From assembly GCF_000227135.1 (NCBI RefSeq), contig NC_018250.1:540390-604389 (forward strand): a DNA stretch of 64,000 nucleotides, given 5' to 3'. A model generated the notes under the pieces. The model was not told the DNA's origin. It saw only the letters and a list, made by a program, of their open reading frames with translations, and made no database searches. Of the stretch, positions 50,401 through 60,287 are shown piece after piece. Origin of the DNA: Leishmania donovani. Taxonomy: Eukaryota > Euglenozoa > Kinetoplastea > Trypanosomatida > Trypanosomatidae. Within the stretch, counting starts at the first letter, position 1. Each line of letters starts with the position of its first letter. The position numbers and the translations under genes are program-made.

Positions 50401-51523
50401 CGCCGCGAAGATCACCCCCACCGACCCCCACCTCCAAACCCGCCACAATCAACTGCAGCTGGTGCCGGTTGCCTCTGCTGACGGGGACACTTCATCGACC
50501 GCTTCGTCCTTCCTCATTCAACAGCAGTCGCGCATGGCGGGCACCGCTGGGGCGCTGGTGGTGCACCTTCCCCCGCCTTCGCCGCCGCCACGTCAACGTT
50601 GGCCAAGCGCGTCCTCGTGGGGTAGAAGGGAAGGAAGCGACTTGCAGGCTGCTCGTCACAGAGGTGGCGGCTCGCCGTTCAGCAGTCGAGCCGACCACGA
50701 CTCCGTTATGGAGCGCAGCCCTGTCTCCGCCTCTTTCATGCACGTTGATCGCTCACTTCTGTCGGCGCAGCCGGTGTTTGGCGGGAGCGGCGGCGAAGGA
50801 TCGAGGGTGATGGGGTCAGCCATTCAGTGTCTCTGGGTAGATGTGGAGCGGCTGGAGCTGCCGGCCGACCTGCCACCGCCCATCCCGCGGCTGTCCTGCT
50901 ACTTTCGTGTCGAAGCAGCCGACGCCGAGGTGTGGCTCGACGCGCCGCCCACGCCACGCTACACGTGGGAGTACACGCTTGACGTTCGAGACGGCAGAGC
51001 CGGAGCCTACGGTGCATCGCTGCCGGTGCGTTCCGTCACGCAGCTCGCCTCTATCCTGCGCGAGCCGCTTGTCGTTTTCCTGCTCGACGCCGACGCCATG
51101 GCGTCCAAGAGCGCTGCTGCCGTCACCGATCCGTGCGTATGGGCCATGGCTGTGTGCGAGTGGGCACAGGTGGTGCAGCACCCCAATGAGCCGCAGTCCT
51201 TCGCCTTACCGCTTCTGCGGCGCGATCAGTCCGTTGTACACGGGGCGGTGCTGCGGTTATCCCTGACCGCCTCCACCATCGGCGTGCGTTCGAGCCCGCC
51301 ACACGCAGAGCCGTCGCCTTCGCAGCTGCAGAACACGGGGTTGAATACCAGCAGCTCGCCTTTCATACCACCACCGCCGATGTCGTCTCCGCCGCCGCCG
51401 CCGCCGCCACCGCCACCGCCGCCACCGCTACCAGAGGAGCTGTCGCCGCCGAGGGACCTCTCTATGGAGGAGGAGTTGCTGAGGCTCGAATACAAGCAAC
51501 ACACCGGGCGCAGCTTCGTGTAA
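47432..51523 (+). CDS. RPGRIP1/RPGRIP1L-like ciliary transition-zone protein
   Basis: The 1363-residue protein starts at the ATG at 47432. An N-terminal coiled segment (LEERYRRLQKRFNAQEQELK) resembles the start of RPGRIP1L. A Pro/Ser/Gln-rich linker (about 50-220) is followed by long coiled coils (about 225-560 and 620-710). Residues about 715-930 match the family's C2 domain: VPEMFSTVFCSADFLVHETV, then GTVRGFNGFFEVTASFCVSM and DALLFYYLHTRQLLIQLHR, compared with FCTYxFYDFE..TP...G..P.YDFTS.Y and the LF..YL....L.I..H pattern. Residues about 1130-1285 fit a second C-terminal C2-like domain (LWVDVERLELPADLPPPIPR). The end has a run of more than a dozen Pro (51385-51435), formin-like. In animals this protein sits in the transition zone of cilia with NPHP4; trypanosomatid flagella have the same zone. 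No calcium-binding Asp set is evident in the C2 parts. Confidence 0.7.
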   Translation: MAHSAAATRSARPPGTDWQDSYFTLEERYRRLQKRFNAQEQELKLIKVAQRKKKALSAGPSLSSVSARRPLQPALRPEPRYTEESQGNVEVSGSSSPRRFPNPQNGDSGGAPAHTSLGISALPNQWVDYHISRADSITDSQQPSPPPPQAASYAQPSSSPNQPPAQQQPQPHGVEEYIAVPSAAAPQATRAAAIAEASAWGEAGALPDPAMVWGTDGRSSMQNYVVASALYHANEELRRKLNESVMTLQTLQQELGSSRAQHAALQTRLENVSAQLHQVVRERDLSAQKYTNASHTIADLERTLRDRVSEEEKIRFSLESQITELRSRLVVGADSNELLQKDVRSLLSETRDRTAEVMKLRSNLALAESALSSQRHVNENMLVELKSLSTQLVEERKRLITVTREAHLASLSGTRVEDLEQQLQRVQEERNAIEREHIELMSDFVHITEDALRHAREEVGRDVADWKAAATHWEQVSQLLYKDIAERTQQHLQCRAECEEAQGQRDAAELQLRSLKGEVALLTAKLDVVWPSHATDAKTLTAEEILNVFGRKDRAGIFLFDERCRRRAAALRRSGANDGEPTGASATGETAAAAEENDGGGEEDAGFDLAAAVLGDLPADPTTVACQLQELHEANAALISEVHQLRLTNDLLQERLNRLTGRQKEEQARVAAAEVSLQQRERAGHQLLEKQLDRVAFLEAQVRSLRGYHVPANAPIGEVGENENIFELYLGQLVAAEVPEGIEVPEMFSTVFCSADFLVHETVTTGTVRGFNGFFEVTASFCVSMDALLFYYLHTRQLLIQLHRVRNAEEAAAMTLAAAAGAGDEETHLSVTDAVDTGTTHSAHGGSSSGSTHPSLRMAEHMFETIAEGQVSLADIVLREDCRHSTRPTLKGHVHLVTPAGRHLASVEFRLTARRPYSADFVRLVEKSVATAITEGAAAAAGKEAGDEHDASSHLLDWMRATASTSLGAAEHRRQESGQGTTPTPRHTRSAAKITPTDPHLQTRHNQLQLVPVASADGDTSSTASSFLIQQQSRMAGTAGALVVHLPPPSPPPRQRWPSASSWGRREGSDLQAARHRGGGSPFSSRADHDSVMERSPVSASFMHVDRSLLSAQPVFGGSGGEGSRVMGSAIQCLWVDVERLELPADLPPPIPRLSCYFRVEAADAEVWLDAPPTPRYTWEYTLDVRDGRAGAYGASLPVRSVTQLASILREPLVVFLLDADAMASKSAAAVTDPCVWAMAVCEWAQVVQHPNEPQSFALPLLRRDQSVVHGAVLRLSLTASTIGVRSSPPHAEPSPSQLQNTGLNTSSSPFIPPPPMSSPPPPPPPPPPPPPLPEELSPPRDLSMEEELLRLEYKQHTGRSFV

Positions 51524-52297
51524 GAGGGGGTGCGCGCACCAACTCTCCGTCTTTGCGCTCCCCCACCACTTCGCTGTGTCTGAGCTTGCCCCCTTCTCAC
51601 CGCTTCTTCATCTACCCATGCCCATACTCTTCCACTTTACTAAAATCGCGAACAAGGTGCAACAACCGACGAGCACGACGAGAAGAAAAAAAATATATGA
51701 AACAAGCCAGACCTCTGCCTCCTCCCCCCCCCTCCCGCCGCAGCCGGATACGAAAAATCCATCAGCTACGGCGGCCTCATCGCCCATCGCGACTGCATGT
51801 CGGTTGCTGATCGCATTTTATCTTTGTTCCCCATCGGATGCGCGTCTGTTGGCTCCTCTCTCTCGCTCTGTGTTGCCTTTCTCTTACCTTCGGCTGCTTG
51901 CCTTCCACAATTCTGTCGTGTACGTTCACACACAAACACACACACACACACACACACACACATGATTCTTTTTGTGTGGGGCTACCCGCTGCTGCTGCGG
52001 CTGCTTCTCTCTGTGTTTTCGTCTTTTCTGTCCTCGTTCTCTCTTGATGCTTGCGGGTGGTCGCGTACACGAGCGTGTGGCGAAGACAGGGTAGAAAACT
52101 ATGATAACACGCCGCCACACTCGTACATGGACTCCCTCTCTCTCGCCACAGACAACCACCACTGGCTTCTTGTGGGGAAGAGGACACGACATTGAGTCGC
52201 ACTCCAGACGGTATTACATTTAACATAGAAGCTGTGCTTACTTCGCTTTATCTGCGTGCACCTCGGTCTCCTCTAAGGGGTCGACCTCCGGCGTGGG
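51524..52297. other. Spacer downstream of the RPGRIP1-like gene
   Basis: I see no gene. The spacer contains an uninterrupted CA repeat at 51937-51962 with a short imperfect CA stretch before it (from 51927), and pyrimidine-rich tracts at 51715-51735 and 51990-52045. Confidence 0.5.
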
Positions 52298-53326
52298 ATG
52301 AAGCCTCTTCGAACCAAGAAACGAGAGAGCGCCGGCGCACCCGCTGAAGACGAGGCACCGACTGGCTTGACTTCCTCCGCCTCTTCTGTGGCGGCAGGCA
52401 GTCTTGCCCCTCGCCATGTGCCGTCACCGCCGCCTGTGAAAGGAGGGCGTTTGTCGGCGCATCCGGGGCACGACTCCGGCCCTTCAACTGCCACTGCCGC
52501 TCCTGCGCCGACTATGAAAGTCTCTGCGGCTGTGAAGTTTTCGTCAGAGCTCGACAACGCCGCCGTGGAGGCGTACTTGGAGTACTTGACCCATCCACAC
52601 ACGAGCTGGGAAAGTGCCTCACGCCATGTGACGCACCGCCGCGAGGTCATCGAGGAACACCGCAATTCCATTTACGCCCGCTCCCTCGCCATGCTGCGCC
52701 GCTCGTCGTTCGCCTCCACTATCCGCAGCGAGGGCGGCGACCTAGATGCCCTAGAGACAAGTACGACCTCCTCCGTTGCCTCCGCGCCCGCCGGGTTTCC
52801 GCGCACCGCGCCAAACGGCAGCAAGAAAGCAACAGGAACCTTGCGTAAGGGCCGGCTTGGGGATACAGGGCCGCCCCTGCTGCCCTCCGACGCCGCAGAG
52901 CCATTAGCCATTGTGACGCACTCCTCGGCTGCGGTCAGCAGCAGCCACAGCGCGGACTCGGCAAGTCGCACCTCCACCGGCACCGGGCAGCGAGCGCCGT
53001 CAAACAAGGGGCGCTTGCTGCGTGGTCCAGCGCTGGCGGGACCACCGCGGCCACACCGCACATCATCGTCCGCTACGGCACCGGCTGTAGTGGTTGAGAG
53101 TGTGTTGGGCATTGGAGGCACGAAGCTGCTGGGTGGCAGCGGCAATGTGTTCTTGGTCAACGGTCACAGCTCAGCAGTGACAAGCCGTACGGCATCGCGC
53201 GACAGTGCCGACAGGGCGCCCCCCGTAGTCCCGCAAGGGGGTGTTGAGAGCCTGATTCATTGCAAGAGGACTGGCGGCGCGCCTGCGGGGGTTCCATCCC
53301 CTCATCCGAAGCACCGGTTAAAGTAG
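52298..53326 (+). CDS. Protein of unknown function, mostly disordered
   Basis: The 342-residue protein starts at the ATG at 52298 (MKPLRTKKRESAGAPAEDEA). It is rich in Ser, Ala, Thr, Pro and Gly and basic overall. Only residues about 75-140 look ordered: a helical stretch FSSELDNAAVEAYLEYLTHP followed by SRHVTHRREVIEEHRNSIYA and LAMLRRSS. No signal peptide, membrane segment or known domain is evident. The Ser/Thr-rich flanks suggest a phosphorylated, unfolded protein. Codon use matches its neighbours. Confidence 0.6.
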   Translation: MKPLRTKKRESAGAPAEDEAPTGLTSSASSVAAGSLAPRHVPSPPPVKGGRLSAHPGHDSGPSTATAAPAPTMKVSAAVKFSSELDNAAVEAYLEYLTHPHTSWESASRHVTHRREVIEEHRNSIYARSLAMLRRSSFASTIRSEGGDLDALETSTTSSVASAPAGFPRTAPNGSKKATGTLRKGRLGDTGPPLLPSDAAEPLAIVTHSSAAVSSSHSADSASRTSTGTGQRAPSNKGRLLRGPALAGPPRPHRTSSSATAPAVVVESVLGIGGTKLLGGSGNVFLVNGHSSAVTSRTASRDSADRAPPVVPQGGVESLIHCKRTGGAPAGVPSPHPKHRLK

Positions 53327-54849
53327 ACAACCACCGTGCTGTGGACGGTCGCACGGTGCCCCGTGCGATTCTCGTACGTGAGTGCGGCGCCGTAGGAACG
53401 TGGTGGGCCTTGTCTGCCTCTTTTTCGCCCGAGGCGGTCTTTCCGTGAGAGACCGGTGCGGACGGTGATGCGGGTGTGCTGTATGTGCGTGTCCAACGAC
53501 GTTGTTGCCTGTCCGTTCGCGATCAGCTCCCGTTACTTCCTCTGGCCCTCCTTCCAAGACCCCCTTCCAAGGACTATCCTACCATGCACGCACAGGCACG
53601 CAGTGCATAACGTGCGTGGAGCTCACGCCGTCACAGGGCGTGTCGCATCACCGCGTTCATCCGTGTGGCCTGCTTGCCGATCGCTGCCACATGCGCCATC
53701 GTTTTCTGGCTCGTTCGGCGTGCGTTGCTTCTCGCCTGTTTCGCTACTGGGATTCTAGTTGAAGGGGCTGCAGGGACAAGGCATACGCACACACGGCACA
53801 CCCAAGGGGAGCGGCAGGTAGGTGCGGCAGGCGCGGCCGCATTCGTCATCTCCGCTGCGGTGGCCAGACAGGAAATCGGCATGGCTCCCTGCACCCTTGG
53901 CTGATGTACGCGTGCGTGTGTGATGCGGTATGCGCCCTGCATTGCCCCCTCCCAACCCCCCAAAGAGCCGGCAAGCACGCCAACGGAAGTCACCAGCTCA
54001 AGCACACACGCGAGGGGTGCAACGGCTTCTCCGTGCCACATGCAAAGCGAGACTGTGAACGAAAGCGGAAGGTGGAGCGCCGTCAACGGAGATGTATCGT
54101 GCGTGTGACGGAAGTGAACTACACCTCCTTCTACACTGGCTCTCCCCCGTACACACAAACGTACACACATGCTCATGGACTCTGGCTCTGCCGGCGGATG
54201 ACACTCTTTCACGGCTTGACTCTCTCTCGTCGGTCCCTCACTTCGCCTCCGTCTACTTCACTTGCTCGCGTTGCGGCTGCCCTTGTCGACTCGCCTCCTC
54301 TTTTCTTGTTAAATGCCTCCCCTCGCTGCTTTACCGCGCCAGCATCGCACTACGCTACACGCATGCCAACATAAGCACGTGTGGTGCATACGCAGAGATC
54401 ACATTCGACCCGGACACACCCACCTGTACGCGCACACACGCACCCGCGCGTGTGTGCGTGTGTGTGCGTTTTTCCACTTATCTCTTTCTCTCTCTTGCAG
54501 GCCACGCGTGCGCGCGACTGACGCATCGTCGTCGGGTTTTGGGGGTGGGGCGCCTGCACTCTTTTCGTGTTCTCGTCTTGTCTCTCCCTGATTTCGACGC
54601 GGGCGGTGCTGAGGGAAAGAAGGGGAGCCGGCGCTGACCATCCCTCTTTCGAACCGCACCGTTAGCCCGGCGTCCACCATCACTCACTTGCTTCTCCCTC
54701 GGTGCTGGTGTGCGTGTGCGCGCATTGACGGTCTTTCTCGGTTATTCTCATCACTCCCCCTTCTAATAGAGGCACACGCACGCGCGCGCGCGCAAACGCC
54801 AACCGTCACACGAAGCGACATCCAGAAGAAGGGCGTCTGGCACAAAACT
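53327..54849. other. Spacer upstream of the Rictor-like gene
   Basis: I see no gene in 1.5 kb. It contains short CA/TG-rich patches (54150-54170, 54425-54470) and a CG-alternating run at 54780-54793. Confidence 0.45.
54470..54500 (+). promoter_or_regulatory. Likely trans-splice acceptor of the Rictor-like gene
   Basis: A T/C-rich tract (TTTTTCCACTTATCTCTTTC, then TCTCTCTTG) ends in CAG at 54498-54500, 350 bases before the ATG at 54850. Confidence 0.5.
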
Positions 54850-57800
54850 ATGGCGACGGCAAGCATGCACAAGGAGGCGCTGGAGCTGCTCCAGCAGTAC
54901 GCGATCGATTTGAAGGACTTCACTAAGGCCCGTGAACGCTACACCACCGTCATAGAGAAGGAGCTCGTCCCACTTGCCCAGGAGGAGGACAACGTCGATG
55001 TGCTTGCGGCTACGAGGGCTGCACAGGAGCAGGTGCGCGCGGCCTGGGAAGAGTACATCGCTTCTGTACAGCAGTACTTCAACCGCGTTGTCCGGTCCAC
55101 CGTCCGCGACCTGCTGGATCCTGGAAGCTCCGTCATTCCAGTCTCGACCGTCACCTCCAACGAAACCCTGGCGACGACAAGCTCAAAGGATCGCTCGGAG
55201 ATAAATTCAGGCCCTCTCGCCACTGCCACCGCGGTGAGCAGTGCCGAATCGGGGCGGCTGTTGCCGTGCGCGAATTCAGCGAACGTTCCCACGGTGGGCA
55301 ACAGCGGCGGCGTCGGCGGCGATGCCGTGGCCCAGCTGAGCAGACGCGCTGAGCGCATGAGCGATTTTTGCGCCGTATGTGAAAAGTGGTACGTGAACAG
55401 CGAGGTGCTGTTCGAACTACCGGAGCCGCAGGCTCTGGCTGCTCTTGCGGCGTCTGCTTTAGCATCTGTGAGTCGCCTTCTTCGCCTGCTGGGCATGCGA
55501 ATGGCGTACGTGTGCGCCGGCAACAGCTTTTTCTTGCGCAGCTTCATTGAGGATGGGGAGGCCGTGCGCTGGGCCGCCTTCTGCGGTGACCGTGGATTGA
55601 ACGCAGAGGTGGATGCGCTGCTGTCACTCATGGAGCGCCTGATGCAGCTCAACATCACCGACCCAAAGGCCTACCCGCGGGTGCCGTTTGGCTGGCTCTA
55701 TCGGCTAAGCTCCCTCTTGGAGCACCCGGACTCGGTAGCCAGCGCTTCGCCAAAGCGGCGCAGCGTCGCCGTCCGCATCGCTCTTCAGCTTCTCCGCCAC
55801 CAACCGGACCAAGCAACGGCGGCGGGACTTCACAGTGTTCTACTGAACGCGTGCATTGAGCCGAACGGCTGCGTCACCCCGGACGAGGCGCAGCAGGTGG
55901 TGCAGACATTCCTGAACCTCTTCGACGCCCCCAGCACGCGCCAGTACCTCAAGCCGACGGATCTGCGCACCATCTTCGCGCCTTTTCTGTCCACCGCCGA
56001 GTCCGGCGGTACGGACCTCTTGACAATGCAGAACAACGCCAAGGAACTCATCGTGACTGTCTTTTCTAACTGCGTCGGAAGCTTGTGGATCAGCTCCGAG
56101 GTGACGGAGCTGCGCTCCATCATTGATGTCCTGCACCTGCCGGGGCCACTCGACACGAAGATGGTCATCATCACCCTCTTCAACAAGCTGCTCACGCGCC
56201 TCGCTCCACATCGCGGGATCGTTCCCATGGACACCTGGAAGGGCTTTGAGGAGGACCGCCTGCGCAAGGCCGCCCGCGATGCTGAGGAGCAGGCCATGGA
56301 GGCGAACGGCGGCGGCGGTGACGTGTGCAACGACACACAGTACCTGAACAACAACAGTTTCATGTGCGACTTCACGCTGACCGACTCCACCGGCGATGCG
56401 GCGCTCTTCGACGACTTCATTCCTACAACCAAGGCTCTTGGCTACCACGTCATGGACCCCTTGCTGGGCCGCGTTCTCGTCTGCCTTAACTACCACGGCC
56501 TTCCCTACGCCCTCACGCAGCTTATGCAGAATGTTAACAAGAACCGAGTCGTCACGGCAGCCGCTTCGAGCCTCTTGCAAGACATCTTCGTGCTGATGGA
56601 CACGGTGCTGCCGCAGGTGATCGTCTTCAAGCTGCACGAGGCCTTCAACAAAGCCGTTGGCCGCCTCGCCAACGACGGCAGCCTGTTTGTTGGTGGTCTC
56701 ACTTCGCAGCTCTTCCGAAGCTATAAGAAGAACAGCGGCATCGGCGGCGGTGCTAGCATGATGCCGGCCAGCACGACGCAGATGCCGAACACTGCCCTGA
56801 ACACACCCGGCACGCTGGACGTCGACGACCCGACCTTCGCCACGATGCTGCGTGATTGCAAGGTGGATCGAATGAAGGGCTGCCAGACGTGGAACTTTGA
56901 CATCTTAGTGACCCTGGTGCAGGGCCCGCTGCACCTTCCGCGGCGATTCCGCGCTGCGCGAGAGCTGATGGAGAGTCTCGTGCTCTTCTTTACACCGTCG
57001 TCACACTCCAGCACGTCGCAGATTTGTTCCACCTTCAGCACACAGCCGCCCGACACGGTATCCCCGCAGGTGTGCATGGTGGGAGTGGAGCTGATCGACC
57101 TTATACTGAGCTCTCGCGACGGTGCGGCGCTGCTCGAGCGCATGGGCTTCGTTGCGGCCGTGGCGGCGATGCTGAAGGAGGTGCGAGTCGGCAAGCCCGT
57201 AGTACTGCGGCGTGCTGTGGTCAACACATGCATCGGGCGGTCGCTGCTGCGCATAACTGGTCGCCTGTCCGCGCATGCGAATGGCCTGCTGCTCATGCGA
57301 GACCACGGCATCTTCTCGCTCGTGGACAGCATGTTCTCAAAGCTCAGGGGCCCTCGGCTGGAGAGCCCGGCCGAAGAGGACACCCTGCAGGATGTGTGCT
57401 ACCAGCTCCTGCAGTATTTGTACCTTGGCGCGGTGCCCAACTACGGTGTCTGCAAAGACATCCGGCAAACCTTCCGCGCGGCGCTGGGTAACCCGAGCAG
57501 CACGATCCGCCTCTGCGCGGCGCAGCAGCTGAAGAAAGCAGTCTGGCGCGACCTGTCCACTTCCATGAAGTGGGGCATCAAAACGCTCCTGCAGGCGCTG
57601 CACGACGACTTCTTCAGTGTAATCGAAAGCGCCTTTAAGTTGCTGCTGAGCATCTGCCTCTGCTCCGACGAGGGCCTCGACTACTTGATCGAGTGCTTTC
57701 CAACGGTGCTGATGGAGAGCGAGATGATCCTCAGCCATGCGAAGCAGCTGCGGCTCAACGTGCTGCTATACCGGATCGCTAGTCGTCCGTCGGGCTTTCG

Positions 57801-59427
57801 CTTTCTTCAATGCTACGGCTGGCTGGAGAAGGAGCTGCGTCGGTGGGAGGAGTCCGAGTCGGTGCAGTACACCATTATGCTAGAGCGCCTGCAGTCCTGC
57901 GACGACAGTGCTGCGGTTGCGGGGTTGCCGGGCGGCGCGGGCGGTGTGCTCATGTCATCCACCAGCGATCCGTCGTGCCGGCACACCCACTCCTACTCGG
58001 ACACCCTTGGCGGCATGTACGGCCGCATGACGGGCAATACGGTGTATCTGCCGCTTCTGACCGCCGCGGACGCCTCCAGCACAAAGTTCTTCCCCGTGCA
58101 CTTCGCCTCCGTCTTGTGTAGCTCAGTTGAGGGCTGCGCGATGTTCAAGCACAGTAAGCTGTGGACACGCTCTGTGCAACGCTTGCTGGAGCAGCCGCTG
58201 CCGCCGGATATCGTCTACGACGACTCCCTCAGCGACGAGGACGACTTGCTGTCGCAGAACAGCAGCGACGGCGAGTTTGGCTTGACGACCGACGCTGCGC
58301 GGTACATGCGTCAGCAGCAGCAAGCCCAGCAGCGGCAGCAGCAGGTGCACCCAAGCACGAACACGGCCTACTACAGCGGCGGCATAGGGGGCACGTCTGT
58401 TCCAGCCCTTGGCGCCCTCGCCAACTCTTCGAGTGTGCCGCGCTACAGCGCTGCGGGCGACGGCCCGGGCAACTCTCTGAGCGTTGCCCGGGTGCGCGAT
58501 GGTCTGCGCGGCGGGCCGGGCACCTCCCTCGGCAACAACAACGCTGGGGGTGGCGTTAATGGCAACGCCAGCACGGCCACTGCGAACGGCAGTGGTAGCT
58601 TCTGTGGCTTCGGCGTTGCTGATCAGTCGAGCATCGCCACCGCGAAGGAGATCGAGACGCTCAAGAAGGGCTACCTGTCTGCGCCGTCGTCGAAGATTAT
58701 TTCAGCCTCGCGCTTCTGCAAATCGTCCGGCCAGTCCTTCTCCCTGGACTGCGTGGGCGACATCGTGGCCTTGAAGGACGCCATTTTGTGCGTTGCAGAG
58801 GTCGGCTCGACAGAGGTGGGTTACGGCATGCTGCTCTCGGTGCCTGGCCTGCAGCGGCGCTTCATCGCTCTCTCTCGCTTCGCTTCCACGATCTCTGTGC
58901 GCTGCATGGGGCTTCTGGGGAGCGCAATTCTGGCTCGCTCGCGGCGTGGCGGCGACGACCTCGTGAAGAAGGGGTACTCGGTGCTGCTGAACCCGAACGC
59001 GTACGTCAGCGCCGAGGGCATCCCGTACTCGGTGTCCTTTGCCCAAATGAAGCCGTCCAAGTGGGTCTCCATTGCGTGCATGGCGGCACCCAACAATACG
59101 ACGGCCCGCCACGCTCACGCGGACTCCATTGCGCCCCCCAGCACTCAGGAAGTACCGCAGCGCATCCTGGACAACTTGTACGCCTTGTCAAACCCGGTCA
59201 GCTGCGAAAACGCCAAGAAGATGTTGTACAAGATCATGAAGAGGAGGCCGCAGCTCTTTCTCCAACCGCAGGTGCGCCGCCTCTGCCTGGAAATTTCCTT
59301 CACTTACCGCATGCACTACAAGGAGCGCCGCTTTCTCGCCGGCTTGCTGGAGAATGCGCAGCTGACCGCTGGCACTTCCACAGACCCAAAGCCGCCGCGG
59401 ATGCAAGCCCTCAAGCCCTCTTCCTAG
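54850..59427 (+). CDS. Rictor/AVO3-like subunit of TOR complex 2
   Basis: The protein is 1525 residues from the ATG at 54850 (MATASMHKEALELLQQYAID). It is helical-repeat throughout, with Rictor blocks in family order. An N-terminal armadillo region (about 195-700) leads to LQDVCYQLLQYLYLGAVPNY (from about 846), then FPTVLMESEMILSH. FLQCYGWLEKELRRWEE follows, and then YLPLLTAADAS with FFPVHFASVLCSSVEGCAMF (about 1065-1095), where Rictor has LP.H.YGEL..T.EGC. A Gln/Asn/Gly-rich insert (about 1150-1270) precedes a domain-V-like block (DIVALKDAILCVAEVGSTEV with GYGMLL, about 1305). The C-terminal helices (PQRILDNLYALSNPVSCENA) complete the family pattern. In TORC2 Rictor defines the complex with TOR, AVO1/Sin1 and Lst8, controlling cell polarity, actin and AGC kinases. 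Trypanosomes have a TORC2 with an AVO3 homologue, which this would be. Confidence 0.8.
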   Translation: MATASMHKEALELLQQYAIDLKDFTKARERYTTVIEKELVPLAQEEDNVDVLAATRAAQEQVRAAWEEYIASVQQYFNRVVRSTVRDLLDPGSSVIPVSTVTSNETLATTSSKDRSEINSGPLATATAVSSAESGRLLPCANSANVPTVGNSGGVGGDAVAQLSRRAERMSDFCAVCEKWYVNSEVLFELPEPQALAALAASALASVSRLLRLLGMRMAYVCAGNSFFLRSFIEDGEAVRWAAFCGDRGLNAEVDALLSLMERLMQLNITDPKAYPRVPFGWLYRLSSLLEHPDSVASASPKRRSVAVRIALQLLRHQPDQATAAGLHSVLLNACIEPNGCVTPDEAQQVVQTFLNLFDAPSTRQYLKPTDLRTIFAPFLSTAESGGTDLLTMQNNAKELIVTVFSNCVGSLWISSEVTELRSIIDVLHLPGPLDTKMVIITLFNKLLTRLAPHRGIVPMDTWKGFEEDRLRKAARDAEEQAMEANGGGGDVCNDTQYLNNNSFMCDFTLTDSTGDAALFDDFIPTTKALGYHVMDPLLGRVLVCLNYHGLPYALTQLMQNVNKNRVVTAAASSLLQDIFVLMDTVLPQVIVFKLHEAFNKAVGRLANDGSLFVGGLTSQLFRSYKKNSGIGGGASMMPASTTQMPNTALNTPGTLDVDDPTFATMLRDCKVDRMKGCQTWNFDILVTLVQGPLHLPRRFRAARELMESLVLFFTPSSHSSTSQICSTFSTQPPDTVSPQVCMVGVELIDLILSSRDGAALLERMGFVAAVAAMLKEVRVGKPVVLRRAVVNTCIGRSLLRITGRLSAHANGLLLMRDHGIFSLVDSMFSKLRGPRLESPAEEDTLQDVCYQLLQYLYLGAVPNYGVCKDIRQTFRAALGNPSSTIRLCAAQQLKKAVWRDLSTSMKWGIKTLLQALHDDFFSVIESAFKLLLSICLCSDEGLDYLIECFPTVLMESEMILSHAKQLRLNVLLYRIASRPSGFRFLQCYGWLEKELRRWEESESVQYTIMLERLQSCDDSAAVAGLPGGAGGVLMSSTSDPSCRHTHSYSDTLGGMYGRMTGNTVYLPLLTAADASSTKFFPVHFASVLCSSVEGCAMFKHSKLWTRSVQRLLEQPLPPDIVYDDSLSDEDDLLSQNSSDGEFGLTTDAARYMRQQQQAQQRQQQVHPSTNTAYYSGGIGGTSVPALGALANSSSVPRYSAAGDGPGNSLSVARVRDGLRGGPGTSLGNNNAGGGVNGNASTATANGSGSFCGFGVADQSSIATAKEIETLKKGYLSAPSSKIISASRFCKSSGQSFSLDCVGDIVALKDAILCVAEVGSTEVGYGMLLSVPGLQRRFIALSRFASTISVRCMGLLGSAILARSRRGGDDLVKKGYSVLLNPNAYVSAEGIPYSVSFAQMKPSKWVSIACMAAPNNTTARHAHADSIAPPSTQEVPQRILDNLYALSNPVSCENAKKMLYKIMKRRPQLFLQPQVRRLCLEISFTYRMHYKERRFLAGLLENAQLTAGTSTDPKPPRMQALKPSS

Positions 59428-60287
59428 GTAGAAAGAGAAGGTAGGAGAGTCAGCCGGGCGATAAAGAGGGGATGGAGGCGGGGGCTCGTTTCTGCGCCTG
59501 TTCCCGCACGTGTGTCTCTATGGGCGCGTCTTTTTTTGTGTGTGTCTGTGTGCCCTCCCGGTACCCTTTAGTCTCCATGTAGATTCGTGCCCCGCTTACC
59601 GCCGCCTTGTATTGTGGGGGCAGGGCTGCTGTCGAGCAAGACGGCTTTCATGACTTGTGCCTGCTCTCTCTCTCTCTTGTGCGTCTGTGTGAATCGAATA
59701 CGCCCCCTCGTCTCTCTCTCTGTGCCGCCCCATTCGCCTACCCCCCCTCCCACGCCTCCTTTTTTTTAGTTTGCTACTTGTTAGTGCTTTGCTGTGCTGT
59801 GTAGGTGTGGGAGCATGCATGCACACACATGTGTGTGCGTGTGTGTCTGTGTGCATGCATGCGCCTGCTTCGGTGTACATGGCACCTTTGTTGCGCGCGC
59901 GCTCTTCCTCCATGATGGCTGTGTGCATGCTGGCGTGTGCCGTGGACTCATCAACGTTCTCGTGACCCAAAACCGAAAAGACGAAAATCATGGTCTCCGC
60001 CTCCTTTCACGCGCGCACGCACGCGTGTGTGTGTTTGTGTGCAGGCCGACGTCACAGATCACGCAGGCCCACCACTGCCGTTTGTGGCGACCCCTTTTCT
60101 ACACAACAAGAGGGGAAAGCGCGCACACACCAAAAATGCACCAGAACAATCTGACTACGTGCCGCCGCAGCAGACGGAAGAAGAAAGCTTCGGTGGTGCA
60201 TCGGTGCTTGGTTTTTGCGACTTGAGTCCCCGCTCTCCTATCTCCTCCTCTCTCGCTTCTTCCTTCCAGTGATACCTCTTCCTGAAT
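59428..60287. other. Spacer downstream of the Rictor-like gene, TG/CA-rich
   Basis: I see no gene. It includes pyrimidine tracts (59660-59690, 59710-59730) and a (TG)/(CA)-rich patch at 59810-59860 with repeated GCATGCAT. Confidence 0.45.
60226..60269 (+). promoter_or_regulatory. Likely trans-splice acceptor of the gene at 60288
   Basis: A 42-base almost pure pyrimidine tract (CTCTCCTATCTCCTCCTCTC, then TCGCTTCTTCCTTCC) ends in AG at 60268-60269, 18 bases before the ATG. It is the clearest acceptor in the window. Confidence 0.65.
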
